From Erythrobasidium yunnanense (taxonomy: Eukaryota; Basidiomycota; Cystobasidiomycetes; Erythrobasidiales; Erythrobasidiaceae), in contig BCJC01000002.1 in the NCBI GenBank assembly GCA_001600175.1, positions 1,647,111 through 1,711,110 of the forward strand: DNA of 64,000 nt. Reading direction: 5' to 3'. Position numbers and translations under genes: made by a program. Below, piece after piece: positions 11,990-23,750 of the stretch. The notes beneath the pieces were generated by a model. It searched no databases and was not told the origin of the DNA. It was given only the letters and a program-made list of their open reading frames with translations. Position 1 is the first letter of the stretch; the number at the start of each line of letters is the position of its first letter.

Positions 11990-14187
11990 ATGTCAAAGGT
12001 AGAAGATGACGGGGCGGCCTACATCGCATCGCTCGCAAGCTACATCAAGTCACACAGCGAACGCCTGGCTTCTACCTCATCAAAGAACGGCTCAGCCTCG
12101 ACCTCATCGTCATCCTGGACGTCGAGCCTCCTTCTAACGAGCAACCCGCTCAAACCGCTTACTCTGACCTTATCCCTCTATCACCTCTATTATGTACTGC
12201 TCAAGATTCAGGAAGCCGGGTTCGCAGACGTTGGGGATATCGATGTGCCATTGTCGGTTGATCGCAATAGGCGACCTGCAGGATATGGCCATACGAAGGA
12301 TCCAAGCGATGCTCGCAGCACGCAATCAAGTTGGACTTTCGCTACATCTATCGGATCAGGATGGTGGGGCGCATCATCCGGCTCAAGCGCAAGTCCGCAA
12401 GTCACGCTCGAGCGCAACTTGAAGATTATATATACAGCATTTACGCTACTTCCAGCGCTCCGGATAGTGATGAAAGACGATAGCAAGGGCAGTAGCAGCT
12501 TCAAGGGCAAGAGCCGTGAGATAGACGGATTCCCAAAGTCAGACTACCCAGGTGATCGCATGGTCCCGCTCAAGGCTTTCAAGAGTTTACAAAGGCTAGA
12601 AGTCCAAGATGTGGACTTCAGGGTGCTACTCTGGTCCGGCGAATGGTCGAATTTGCGAGTTCTACAGGTTCGCAATGCGGGTGTGGAGGACATGTCGGAT
12701 CTCTTGCTTGGACCGGACGGAGATCGTAGGACATGGCCTCCTCTGCTCAGAGTACTAGATCTTGAGCAGAACGACATTACGAACCTGGATACGGAAGATC
12801 TAGAAGGCCTGGAAAGGCTACACTCTTTGAGCCTGCGACGGAACCTACTAGTCTCTGTGCCTACAGGTAAGCCTTGCTGTGGACTTCGTCATTGGTAGCA
12901 TGACTAATCTGCCTACTTTAGCACTTTCTGGTCTGATCTCACTACGATCTCTTGACCTGTCCGAAAACATGGTCGATTCGGTCTTGGCGATATACAAGTC
13001 GTTAGGGGCTCTTTCAATGTCAGTTCACCCCAATCGTTCTTCATCCTTGTTCTCTAACGCCTTCATGTAGCCTGAATTTACGCTCTAATCGAATATCTTC
13101 GCTCTGCGGGCTTGAGCGATTGTTATCCTTGGAAGTTCTCGATATGCGCTCAAACCTGGTCTTTGATTTCTCCGAGTTTACTAGATTAGTGACTCTTCCG
13201 CATATTCGCGAAGTATACGTATCTCCTGGCAATCCGTTTTTAGAGGATGAAGGCACACCAAGCGCGACCACTAGTAGTAATGGCTGGCGCATAGACCTCT
13301 TCAACGCGTTCTTGTCAGAAGCAAATGAAGGAAACGGTCGATCGCGGGATCATCTGCCGAGTATAGATGGCTTTCCTGCGAGCTGGAACGAGAAGAGATA
13401 CTTTGTCGAGGTGCCGAAAGGAGGAAGCGGCTTCGTCAGACAAGCTTCGTCATTCGAGGTGCCCACCAATGGTAGCAATGAACTGCAAGCGGGAGTCATG
13501 TCTCCTCGGTCAAAGTATGGCACTTCCCCTCGAGTTGTGCGGAGTCGTCAGCCTTCGGAGTTGAGTACGCGTAGCACTCGATTCGCAAGGCTCAAGCAAG
13601 CATCGCCCCCACCGCCTCTTCCTTCACTGCCAACTACGCCCGGCCTGCCGTCTCCCGATATCCAATCCGATACTGAGTCTGTCAAAAACCCAGTGAAGCC
13701 AAAGATGGTCAAGAGAAGACACCGAAGAATAGTTGATCTTGACGGCGAGGCCAAAGATACAGGGGCTGGACCTGAAAGCCGTGCAAGACATGAAAGATCC
13801 GTCTCCTCGCCAGGCGGTTCAGTGATCAACAATGGCAAAGCTGCCCACGGTGATACAAAAGGCTCGGCCGATAGACAGCATCATACTATATCCACTCCAT
13901 CCAAGAATCGCGGCACTAGCTCGAGGCGCTTGACGGAGGATACCTTTTCTCCCGACATTGCTAAGCACAGCAATGGCAAGTCAGGCAGCGATAACAAAGA
14001 GTCAGGCTCCGAAGCAGAAGAGTTTCGCAAGCGTATGGAGAGGCTGAGAGACGAAGTGGGCGTGGAGAACTGGCTCAGCGTCTATGCCAGCACAAGTGCC
14101 GCTAATAGTCGGAGTGCGACTCCGGCAGCAACGCAACCGGCAACAGGCAATAGTCCCCAGGACAAGAAGGAGTCGATTGTATCGTAG
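11990..14187 (+). CDS. Leucine-rich-repeat protein with long disordered tail
   Basis: Exons 11990-12866, 12922-13018 and 13071-14187 join to 696 aa. An N-terminal helical segment (LYHLYYVLLKIQEAGF) precedes about seven SDS22-type leucine-rich repeats at roughly residues 195-385 (LRVLDLEQNDITNLD, LHSLSLRRNLLVSVP, LRSLDLSENMV, LSILNLRSNRISSL, LEVLDMRSNLVFDF), ending in an LRR cap (YVSPGNPFL...GWRIDLFNAFL). The remaining ~300 residues are Ser/Pro/Arg-rich, with KPKMVKRRHRR basic patches and a short C-terminal helix (FRKRMERLRDEVGVENWLSV). Fungal proteins of this layout are uncharacterised; a protein-binding scaffold role is inferred from the repeats. Convergent with the beta-tubulin gene, 106 bp apart. 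Confidence 0.85.
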
Positions 14188-14293
14188 AGGATCGTTTTAC
14201 ACAGTACGCAGCACTAGCGCAGTAATCTCATATAACAGTTGTTGTCGTAGCATGAACCCCGTAGACATCGTAATATGATCAGTTATCCAGTGC

Positions 14294-15916
14294 TTATTCC
14301 TCCTCGTGCTTGACTAAGACCGTCTCGTCGTCTACCTCGTCCTCGTCCATTTCGGCCGATTCGTACTGCTGATACTCTGCGATAAGGTCCAGAATGTTGG
14401 ATTCTGCTTCTGTGAATTCCATTTCACAGGCGCCCTCTGCGAGGTACCAATGAAGGTAGGCCTTGCGCCGCAGCATTGCGCTGAATTGAGCATGGGTACG
14501 GGTGAAAAGTTCCTGAACAGCCGTATTGTTGGCTATGAAGGTGGCAGAATGTGTAGATGTTGGAGGAGGTACGGCACATAGAGACATAGTAGAGGGGTTT
14601 GGGATCCAGTCCGCAAAGTATGTAGGATTCTTGGTCCGAATCGCAAATAGAGCCTCTTCCGCAGCCCGCGTAGACAGCCCTTTGCCTCGGTAGTAAATAG
14701 CAGTGGTCAGGTATTTGCCAAGAGACGGATTGCAAGCTGCAAGGAAGCTTGACGAGTTGAATAATTCCGAGGTGAGTTCCGGGATACCAACTTTCTGGAA
14801 CACCGCGCCGCCAGGTTTTGTGAGCGGGGCCATTCCTACACACATAAAGTGCAATTGCGGAAAGGGAACAAGGTTGACGGCGAGCTTGCGGAAGTCGCTG
14901 TTCAGCTGGCCTGGGAAGCGAAGCGTAGTCGAGATCCCAGACATCGTCTGTGCAATGACGTGGTTACTGCCACAGAATCTTTTAGCTTCACAAGCTATAT
15001 ATGAGTTCGGGACCGACTCACAGATCCTTGTACTGCGGTGCCTCGATGCCCAAGCGCTTAGTACAGATATCGTACAGAGCTTCATTGTCCAGGTTAAAGG
15101 TGAGGTCTGAATGCCTGTAGATGGATTAGCTGGGCCGATGCATAATAAGCTAGTGTTTCTCACTCTACTAGCTGATGAAGCGCCAGCGTGGTGTTGTAGG
15201 GCTGCGAAGAGTAGCATCAGCCTGAGTCAGCGTCACTGGTGTAGTTGCTGCTGACTTCTACGACTGTATCCGATACTTTTGGGCTCGGTAGAACAGAGTA
15301 GGAGCTGGTGATACGATCTGGGAATTCCTCCTTGATCTTGCCAAGCAATAGCGAACCCAGACCACTTCCAGTACCACCGCCCAGGGAGTGCACCAGATTC
15401 ACTCCCTGAGGACAGTCGCAATCTTCCATCTATGACTCTGCGGTCAGCGCCGATCGCACTCTTGAGCTGCTATAGTCGCACCTCTTTGCGAAGACAATCC
15501 ATGACTTCTTCCACAAGCTCAGCTCCTTCAGTGTAAAAACCCTTCGCAAAGTTGTTTCCAGCACCGCTGAGGCCCCTGATAAGGCTGTCGGGCCGGACAA
15601 GCTCTTTAAGGCTGCCATTGCTGAGTACGTCCAGAGTCCCAGGCTCCAAATCGACGAAGAGGCTGCGCGGTACCCATTTGCCGGAGTTCAAAGAGTGGAA
15701 GAGGACGTCCAAGCGTTGCGTCTTGTATTCCTTGTCTGCCTCGTCGCCAATATAGAGACCACTCTCCGATAGCGAATGTTCCTCGAGGATGCGGCGCCAG
15801 TAAGCCTGTCCAGTCTGCGTTCTTTACACATTGCGAGTGGTCAAAGCTCGTTCCAGCTTGCCTGCATGCTCAGCCTACCCAGCCTGGCCGACCTGCAAAG
15901 TGATGATCTCGCGCAT
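14294..15916 (-). CDS. Divergent beta-tubulin
   Basis: Six exons, complement of 15879-15916, 15482-15821, 15256-15429, 15164-15201, 15022-15114 and 14294-14966, total 1356 nt = 451 aa, the normal beta-tubulin length. The MREI start (cotranslational autoregulation tetrapeptide), [25 protein letters not shown] nucleotide loop, [20 protein letters not shown] and FTEAESN are all present. It departs clearly from conventional fungal beta-tubulin: [18 protein letters not shown] for YVPRAVLMDLEPGTMD, SDLTF where benzimidazole-sensitive tubulins have SDETF (position 198 is Leu), and a C-terminal tail ending VKHEEE. This suggests a second, fast-evolving isotype. Whether the genome has another beta-tubulin cannot be seen here. 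Confidence 0.93.
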
Positions 15917-16101
15917 ATCGCTGGCGACTTGCAATCAGGAAGTTGTGCAGAACAGAAGTCGCCCAAAAAGGCCAGAGCTCGAGCTTGTTAGCGATGTGTG
16001 CGGTCCGAGCTCGCGCTCTTTGGTCTGGCTCGCTGCTCGCAGCTCTTCTGCTTCTTCAGAACTTGAAAGTATCCCTTGCGCAAGAGGTCTCATAACTAAA
16101 C

Positions 16102-16819
16102 ATGCCTACGCGTGGTATCTTGACGGTCGTCTCGATTGCGCGCCAGAGCGACGACGCTTCTGCTTTCCAAGCGGAACTCAAAGAAGCCCATCGCGGTAGA
16201 AGAGTCTTTCTCGAAGGCGGGGATGTCTCAATCTTATCTCATGAGCACTATCGTTCGAACGAGCCTGGAAAGGCCGGAAAGACTGCTTTGGACGTCTACG
16301 AGCTAGATGATATCGACTCGATAACAAGCGGGAATCTGCTGATGGAGCAGGGAGGGGATGGCCCAGTCGCACAAGCGCATTCCTATGCGTATCGTATCAT
16401 GAGGTGTGTCGGCAAAGCTTCCGCCATTCTAATCAAAGACTTAGACGTGATCGTCCAGCACGCATGGCCTGACCGCCCAGCACGCCAGTGAGCAGCCGCA
16501 AGACTCAGTTCTTGTTGCAATGGACCCTCCGATGATGCATCTGGACGACACGAACAGATGGTACGAGGAAGAACACATTCCCCTGCTTCTGAAGGTCCCC
16601 GGCTACCTCAGCGCATATCGAACTAGCCTTGTGTGGTCATCACCGGGCTCAGAAGACGTACTCAAGTACATGACTATCCATCGCTACGCGGCGCAGAACG
16701 GGCTGGGTACGTCCGAAGAGTACAAGCAGGCCACCAACACACCATGGCGTACCGAAATTATGGGCTACATCGGCGACAAGAAATCGAGAAGTACATGGAC
16801 TTTCGAGAAGACGGCATGA
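16102..16819 (+). CDS. EthD/ABM-like dimeric alpha-beta barrel protein
   Basis: Two exons, 16102-16405 and 16503 (or 16509)-16819; both acceptors keep the frame, giving about 204-206 aa. The second half has the pattern of fungal EthD-like proteins: VLVAMDPPM, then RWYEEEHIPLLLKVPGYLSA, then ...YMTIHRYAAQNGL and a TPWRTEIM close. The first half (GILTVVSIARQSDDASAF...) looks like a degenerate copy of the same ferredoxin-like fold. Such proteins are usually small cytosolic enzymes or ligand binders of unknown substrate; no catalytic assignment is possible. Lies tail-to-tail with the F-box gene, 42 bp apart. Confidence 0.7.
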
Positions 16820-16861
16820 AAATTGCTACCCACTGTACCCCCGTAGCTTGACGGTATACGA

Positions 16862-18752
16862 TCAGCATTCTACCTCAATCGCGGTCGCAAAGGCATCTGG
16901 ACCAATTGCGCATAGCATTGTGCACTCTTCCTCTTCCTCCTGCGCCAGCGGCATAGTATAGGGCGATCCCACGATACGACCGGCCAGCAGGCTCGCTGCA
17001 GATGTCCCATCGAGCAGCTTGCCATCAATAACAAGCACTTCGCACCATTCCACTAGGCGTCTAGTAAAGGGCCCGTTGTCAAAATATCCAGGGCAAACGG
17101 CTAGCTCTAGATTGACACCTAGTCCAGCTAGCTTGAGCTCGTTCAGCAGGATCGCAAGCTTGTCCACGTAACGGTACCAGCGCGATCGCAGGATGCCGAG
17201 ATCGGGAAATCCGCATACATGGCTATTTCATTATACGTTAGCCGTATGCCAAAGACTTGAAGACGTTGAGCAGGCTTACATATTCCGAAAGCGTATATTC
17301 CGCCACCGCGTTTTGGAAGACATTGCAGCCAGCACGACGCCATGTAGATTTTCGCAAGTAATTTCATCGTAGACGAACATCGATATATCTCGCAGTGAAG
17401 GCAGCCGACGAAAGAGTCGATTCCATACGCAACGTCGGACCAATTGAGCAGCGGTTGCATCCAACCAGGTTATGTTCCGGAAGTCAAGCATCTTGGCCAC
17501 CATGTTGATACATCGTTTCTGATCTCCGCTTGACCTGCACCGAATCGACAATTCCAGGTCATTGCGATAACGAGCTGGGGAAGGATCGACTGTCCGGCCT
17601 AAGGTTAAGCGCAGATGTCCACTCGGCAGCCAAGCTATCCGCAATGAGCGGTATACACCTATCCTCAAGTCTTCCTGATTGGCCCGCAGAATTGCAAGAA
17701 TGTCTTCGAGCGAGCCAGGCTGACACAGATCTGCGCAATGCAGCTGAAGAATGGCATCTGGCGGAAGCACTATGCTCTGCAAGATGCGTATAGCTCGCCG
17801 CGATACCTCGGAGATCGCCAGAAACCTCAGTTGCGCGAAGCGTATCTTTGGCTGAGAGAGGTCGCGTGCGCCAGAGGGCACGCTGTTTATGCCCAACACG
17901 AGCGAGCTTAGCGCTGGGAGCTCTGCCAGGAGAGCCAAGAAAGTCTGCAGACTTTCATCCTCATACTGCAGTATGGGTGAGTTGAGCTTCAGCGAGGTGA
18001 GTGCCCGTAATGGCCTGAAAGATAGGCCGACACTATTGACGACGAGGTGACGCAGACTATCTTCGCAACATTCTATGAGTTTTGTAGGGATACTTGGCGC
18101 ATAAGCATCGTTTCCGGTGAGTGCAAAGCTGGCGAAATACAGCTTCGGCAGAGCGGTACCAGCTCGAAAGGGCTTAAAGAACTCTGAAAGTGCTTTGGAC
18201 TTCGTCGCCGCGATATGCAGCCAAGTGAGGCGTTCCGAGAGCTGCACAAGACCTGCTGCCAGCTCTGGTACGGGCCTCTCTAGCTCGAGGCGCAGCCGTA
18301 ATGGAGCCGTCTTTGTGGTCCTGATGTTCTTTATAGCATTCCAGCTCGAGGGATCGTGCCTTGATCTCCAATTGATGATACTTCGCAAGACTTCACTTCC
18401 TGCTGCGATACGATACCAGCTGCGGCACGCTCCCATTCCATGCCACAGGACTGCTCTGTCTGTCGACGGGGCTTCCAGCCAGCTAGAAGCGGCCTCCACA
18501 AACACTGCGAGGAGCAGGTCATCGGACAGCTCGTTGATCTACGAACTTCAGCTCAGCCCGAGCGAAGGAGCGGAATAAGTAAGGACTCACAGGAGCATAC
18601 TTATTGCGAGCTTCTTTGAGGTCTGCTAGAATCCCTTCGCATTCTCGTATTGATTCTCGGATATACTGCTGGCGATACCTTCCGACTGAGCAGTAAGCGC
18701 GATTTCGAGATCTTTCGACAGGGTATACTTACTGCAAGTCAATAGGTGACAT
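16862..18752 (-). CDS. F-box-like protein (5' end not settled)
   Basis: Minus-strand gene with an F-box-type start INELSDDLLLAVFVEAASSW (near nt 18545-18485), preceded across an intron by a helical exon YRQQYIRESIRECEGILADL. This is the usual basidiomycete layout of coiled coil, then F-box, then degenerate leucine-rich repeats. The body (~400 aa) has LRR-like strands (LPKLYFASFALTGND, LRALTSLKLNSPILQ, LPALSSLVLGINSV). An intron near 17224-17275 joins it to the last exon, ending ...DAFATAIEVEC with stop at 16862. It probably presents a substrate to an SCF ubiquitin ligase (inferred). The most likely ATG is at 18752 (MSPIDLQ), but its exon does not join the next in phase with the visible sites, so the start is uncertain. 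Confidence 0.7.
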
Positions 18753-18924
18753 GTCAGCTATCAGTGAGAGGTGAAGAGCATTGTATCAGTTGCGGAAACA
18801 GCAGTCATAGAACCTTGAATGGGCGTCGAACAGTTCAGCAGACTTTCCTTGTGGCGACGAAAGTCGCAGAATGCGTTGCAGATGCATGTTGCTTATCTCG
18901 TCTAGCTATGCTTCTATGTTACAA

Positions 18925-20090
18925 CTATCTCGTAGCATTGGCTATTGTGCCTCTACCGCGCGAGGTTTTCGACGTTTTAGTCTGGCTCTTAACAGACCTA
19001 GCATCCGCATCCGCATCTTCATCTTCCTCATCGTCAGACGCTGTTTCGCGTTTCTTCCCTTCTGCTTTCTTGGTTGGCTTGCTGTTAGTGCTGCCAGTAC
19101 GTGCCTCCTTAGCAGCCGGGCTACGAGAGCGCGAAAGATTGGACTGAGCCTGCTTCTGAACGTCAGTCCCTACATTGGAATTGCGTGTCTTATGTTCGGC
19201 CCTCTTAGCCCCGCTTTGCATGCTCTGATCACCCATCAGTGCTGGTTTTGGCAGGGTAGGTAGTGCTGGATGGTTTGGCGATTTCGATCGTAGATCATTC
19301 TTGCCATTATTGTTACTGTTGAAGGGCCCTCTGGTGTCCACATTGCTGTTGACAGGCCGTTCTTTCGGACATTGCCGCATGTTGGGTAAATTACCGCGAT
19401 TATCGGGCGAGGATCCAGGAGATGCATTGGGAGTGGTTTGACGTGAGCTTTGACGTGATAAATTTGACTGAGGAGGTAGAAGATTGGATGAGGAAGCCGG
19501 AACGCCTCCCTTGGATTGGTTGGAAGGGTAGTTCCGATGGTCATTATCGAGACCACGCCTATTCGCAGGCAGAGATGGGTCACTCCTGCCGTAACTGTGA
19601 TTATTCCCGTTACGATATGGGTCGTTGTTGCGACCTAATGATGAGCCATCCGGATTGTTTCCTCCACGATGGCTGACCTGGCGCATATCGCCGGGAAGGC
19701 GTCCCTGGTTGGCAGAGCCACTGCCGTATCTGTTGTACTGATTGTCATTATACGGGTGACCATTGCGTCTTGAGCGATCGCCGGGCAGGGTCATCGGATC
19801 TTGTCGCGGATATTGCGAGTCCCGCCCATCGTATGGGAGCATATTGCGTTGGTCGTTCCAGCCGACATCAACTGCTTCTCCGCTATCGCAGCAGCATCTG
19901 AGGGGAGAGCGAATCAGACAAGGCGCGGACGCATTGCGGAAACGCAAGCTCCTTACTTTCCCATACCCTTCGTCGTAGTACCGTAGAAGAGCATCTTGAC
20001 GTTAATCTACGTATAATGAGGAAGCCGAGATGAAGGAGGGGCATATCATTGCACGATTAGCGAGTGAGTTTTGGTGATCAAAGGCAGCAT
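18925..20090 (-). CDS. Asn/Gly/Arg-rich low-complexity protein
   Basis: Proposed start MLPLITKTHSLI at 20090, then small exons INVKMLFYGTTKGMGK and ...CCCDSGEAVDVGWNDQRNML, joined in phase, then one long exon to 18925. The body is disordered: repeated YNDNQYNRYGSG, GGNNPDGSSLGRNN and SLPANRRGLDNDHRNY blocks, then Ser/Lys-rich sequence with an acidic run (DDEEDEDADADAR) and a basic end (TSRGRGTIANATR). No domain recognised. Composition resembles RNA-associated or condensate-forming proteins, which is inference only. The conserved-looking N-terminal ~40 residues with three consecutive Cys are the part most worth a homology search. Confidence 0.6.
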
Positions 20091-20461
20091 ATCGGCTTGC
20101 AGCCACGGACGCTGACGAGCGGTGGGATCAGTATCGCGGGAAGTGAGGATTAGTATCAGGCATGGGTGGTCTGGATAAGTAGATAGGTGGGATGTTCGAT
20201 TTTCGAAGGCATACAGGGCAGATCGAGGTGTGCCCGGAAGCCGTTCTTTCGCAGCATCGCATAGCAGATGATTTCCGGTATCATGTGGATGTATATAAAG
20301 TCATCTTCGCAGTCGTTTTGAGCAGTCCTGGGCGTCTTTCAGAATTCGCCTTCCTCCATGTGCCGCGAAAAAGTTGAGCGTCTTACTTCTTTTTCTCGCC
20401 AACCTCTCGCTCATCGTCAGCAAGCAGCCCTTAACCTTTCACCAAATCTTACACCTAAAAC
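20091..20461. other. Divergent intergenic region upstream of the Hsp70 gene
   Basis: 371 bp between divergent starts. It contains one in-frame minus-strand stretch of about 45 codons (MIPEIICYAMLRKNGF...) with no usable splice donor, not called as a gene. A T/C-rich tract (cttctttttctcgcc) lies about 75 bp before the Hsp70 ATG. I could not confirm a heat-shock element. Confidence 0.4.
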
Positions 20462-22971
20462 ATGTCTGGAGACGACGATAGTGCGTGAACGCAGCGAAAT
20501 CGCAGGGCTGCCAGAACGTCCCAAGTTCTTCCAGCTCTGCGAACGCATCAAATCCCGGTCAAAAACGAAGCCAGACTGACTGACGCCTTGTTCACTATCG
20601 ATAGTCCCTCAGCTCGTTGACGCTGACCAAGTCCCTGGAGCTCAGGAAGAGTCTGACGAGGTAGGCACAAATTTGTGACCCCTAAGATCCAGGAAAGCTC
20701 ACGATAGATTCGCGGCTACAGTTCAACGGTGCCATCGGTATCGAGTGAGTAGTGCAATGTCCATAGTTGTGCTTGATACTGACTGCTATCGCTCGCCAGT
20801 CTCGGAACCACCTACTCTTGGTGAATAGCCAGCGCAAATCACAAATTTTCGGTCAACTTACTCTCTTGCCAATGCAGCGTCGGTGTATGGACAGATGACC
20901 GTGTAGAGATCATCGCCAACGATCAGGGTAACCGAACAACGCAAGTCGCCGCTCTTATCGTAAAATGCTGGACCATGCTCTGACAAAATTCTTCGACAAA
21001 CAGCCCTTCTTATGTCGCCTTCACCAGCGAGGAGCGTCTCATTGGTGACGCCGCCAAGAACCAGGTCAGTGCATGTTTTTCAGCGCAACGACAGCTCGAG
21101 GCTTATCCTGCGATTTTCAGGCTGCCATGAACCCAAAAGCAACCGTATTCGATGCCAAGCGACTCATTGGACGACGCTTCGACGATGCCGAGGTCAAGAA
21201 GGACATGAAGACATGGCCTTTCGAGGTCATCGACAAGGACGGCGCACCAGCAATCCAGGTCGACTACCTTGGCGAGACCCGTCAGTTCACCCCTGCCGAG
21301 ATCTCTGCTATGGTTCTGAGCAAGCTCAAGGAGACTGCTGAGGCCAAGGTAAGCCACGCCCTCTTTCGAGCCAAGACATGCACATCTTGACGAATTTTCC
21401 TTTTTACCCGTAGATCGGCAAGACCGTTAAGAAGGCCGTTGTCACCGTACCTGCCTACTTCAACGACTCCCAGCGTCTTTCCACCAAGGATGCCGGTACC
21501 ATCGCTGGTCTGGATGTCCTCCGTATCATCAACGAGCCTACCGCCGCCGCCATCGCTTACGGTCTCGATGCCGCCAACGACAAGGACAAGAAGGAGCGCA
21601 CCGTTCTCATTTTCGATCTCGGTGGTGGTACTTTCGATGTCTCCCTTCTTACCATCACTGGAGGTGTCTTCGCCGTCAAGGCTACCGCTGGTGACACTCA
21701 CTTGGGAGGAGAGGACTTCGACAACGCCCTGCTCGAGCACTTCAAGGCTGAGTTCAAGAGGAAGCACAAGCAGGATATCGAAGGTGATGCCCGTGCTCTG
21801 CGTCGTCTGAGATCAGCATGCGAGCGTGCAAAGCGAACTCTCTCTTCCGTCACCCAGGTACGCACTGCAGTTCGCGCAAAGAAGCATTATTGAATATTGA
21901 CATGCTCTTCTGTCTTTCAGACCACCGTCGAGGTTGACTCTCTTTCAAACGGTATCGACTTCCAAGCTTCCATCTCCCGTGCCCGTTTCGAGGAGATCAA
22001 CGCTGCTACCTTCAAGGGCACTTTGATCCCTGTCGACAAAGTTCTCAAGGACTCCAAGATCGCCAAGGACAAGGTTGACGATATCGTCCTCGTCGGAGGT
22101 TCCACCCGTATCCCCAAGATCCAGTCGCTTGTTTCCGAGTTCTTCGGTGGACGAACCCTGAACAAGAGCATCAACCCTGATGAGGCTGTTGCTTACGGTG
22201 CCGCCGTCCAGGCTGCCGTTCTTACCGGTCAGACTTCCGACAAGACTGCCGATCTCCTCCTCCTCGATGTCGCCCCTCTTTCCCTTGGTGTTGCCATGCA
22301 AGGCGATGTATTCGGAGTTGTCGTACCAAGAAACACCCCTATCCCTACCAACAAGTCCAGAACTTTCACAACCGTCGAGGACAACCAGACCACCGTCACT
22401 TTCCCAGTGTACGAGGGTGAGCGTGTTACCTGCAAGGAGAACAGACTTCTCGGAGAATTCGAGCTGTCAGGAATCACTCCTCAGCCAAGAGGACAGGCAG
22501 AGCTCGTCTGCACGTTCGAGGTCGATGCCAACGGTCTCCTCAAGGTTTCTGCTCAGGATAAGACTTCCGGCCGCAAAGCCAACATTACTAGTAAGCCGCT
22601 TCGCTCTTCCTCGGATTCGTCCCGATACTGATTATCGTCTTCTAGTCACCAACTCCGTCGGACGTCTGTCGTCATCCGAGATTGACCAAATGATCAAGGA
22701 TGCCGAGACCTTCAAGGCTGCCGACAAAGAGTTCACTGCCAAGCACGAGGCTAAGCAAGAGCTCGAGTCGTACGTCGCTTCCGTTGAGGCTACCATCACC
22801 GGACCCGAGGCTGGTTTGAAGATGAAGAGAGGCGCGAAGGCAAACATCGAGACTGAGCTTGCCAAGGCCCTCGAGAAGCTCGAGTTGGAGGAGTCTACAC
22901 CCGATGAGCTCCGCAGAGCGCAGCTGCACTTGAAGCGTGCTATGCAAAAAGCAATGAGCGGAGGTCGTTAA
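20462..22971 (+). CDS. SSB: Ribosome-associated Hsp70 chaperone, Ssb type
   Basis: Ten exons (20462-20480, 20605-20660, 20722-20744, 20800-20820, 20878-20940, 21004-21064, 21121-21348, 21414-21857, 21921-22590, 22646-22971) give 1911 nt = 636 aa. Ssb binds ribosomes and folds nascent chains in the cytosol (family knowledge). The ATPase domain shows [30 protein letters not shown] and [12 protein letters not shown]. The substrate domain and lid end in ...[11 protein letters not shown], without the EEVD tail of stress-type Hsp70, as in Ssb. Ssb-like marks include [17 protein letters not shown] and [20 protein letters not shown]. An unusual acidic N-terminal extension of about 25 residues ([16 protein letters not shown]) precedes the ATPase domain. 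The intron at 20941-21003 starts with GC (gcaagt). The 3' neighbour is a truncated relative of the last exon. Confidence 0.96.
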
Positions 22972-23312
22972 GCAAAGTCGTATCTAGAGAGCTTGCCTAT
23001 TGTCCTATTACCGCAAACATCTTGCAACCTCATACTTCCTACCTCTCTGGAGGTCACCCTCCAGAATCCATCATCCCTTTCGTCTCCCTCCATAATCTCT
23101 TAGCTTGTTGGGAACCCGTGTCTGTAGCAAGTGGTCCTATGTCGTTTCTCTCCTGGACTGTTCCGTCCAACTAAAATCGGCAATACATAATTGTCTACAC
23201 ACCTTTTTGTGGGATCACAACCTCACCTTTGGCCTCATGATCGACATTCTTCTCTCCAACACTCGTGACAGCGGGACGTTTTACTGTGGCTGATTGTTCT
23301 ATTACTGAATAG
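22972..23312. other. 3' flank of the Hsp70 gene
   Basis: Probably the Hsp70 3' UTR and terminator. No supported coding sequence. Short ATG-led frames near 23139 and 23237 could be first exons of the orphan exon that follows, but phase could not be matched. Confidence 0.4.
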
Positions 23313-23609
23313 CTGGACAACGCTGCTCAGTATGCTCCTCAGGATGAGGCCCTCTCCTGGTTACGTTGCTTCAGCCCCTGGCGAGGTTATTCAAGATGCT
23401 CAAACCCTGACGGAGCATTCTACTGTCCCGGAAGACCGTCAGAACACAACAGCTGGTCACTACACCGCGACCGCTTTGTCGAACTCCGCAAGCTTCAGAG
23501 GCTGGAAGAAGTACGCGCTGAAGACCAGAACGGCAACATGGAATGGCAGGAGCTTCGCACAATTCACCTACCACCATCTTGCATTGCGGCAAGAGTCGAA
23601 GCTGACTAG
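23313..23609 (+). CDS. Orphan exon of a possible small gene
   Basis: After a consensus acceptor (gaatag at 23307-23312) an open frame of 98 codons reads LDNAAQYAPQDEALSWLRC then FSPWRGYSRC...AFYCPG, SWSLHRDRFVELRKLQRLEE and a stop at 23607. Composition (Trp, Cys, Pro, amphipathic helix) looks coding, unlike the alternative frames. No in-frame ATG exists before residue ~76, so an upstream exon would be required and I could not identify it. It lies between the Hsp70 gene and its truncated relative. It may be a pseudogene remnant or a genuine short gene. Confidence 0.3.
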   Translation: MDNAAQYAPQDEALSWLRCFSPWRGYSRCSNPDGAFYCPGRPSEHNSWSLHRDRFVELRKLQRLEEVRAEDQNGNMEWQELRTIHLPPSCIAARVEAD

Positions 23610-23750
23610 CAGGCAGTGCATGCCACTTTTGCAACCACCTCACACCACCGGTTGGCTGCCCCATACCTACACGACTCTCGCCTGGCGAAAGACCTCTCTG
23701 AAAGTACAAGCAGAATTTGTCGCAGTATTACGCTCTAGCTGAGGTAGACC

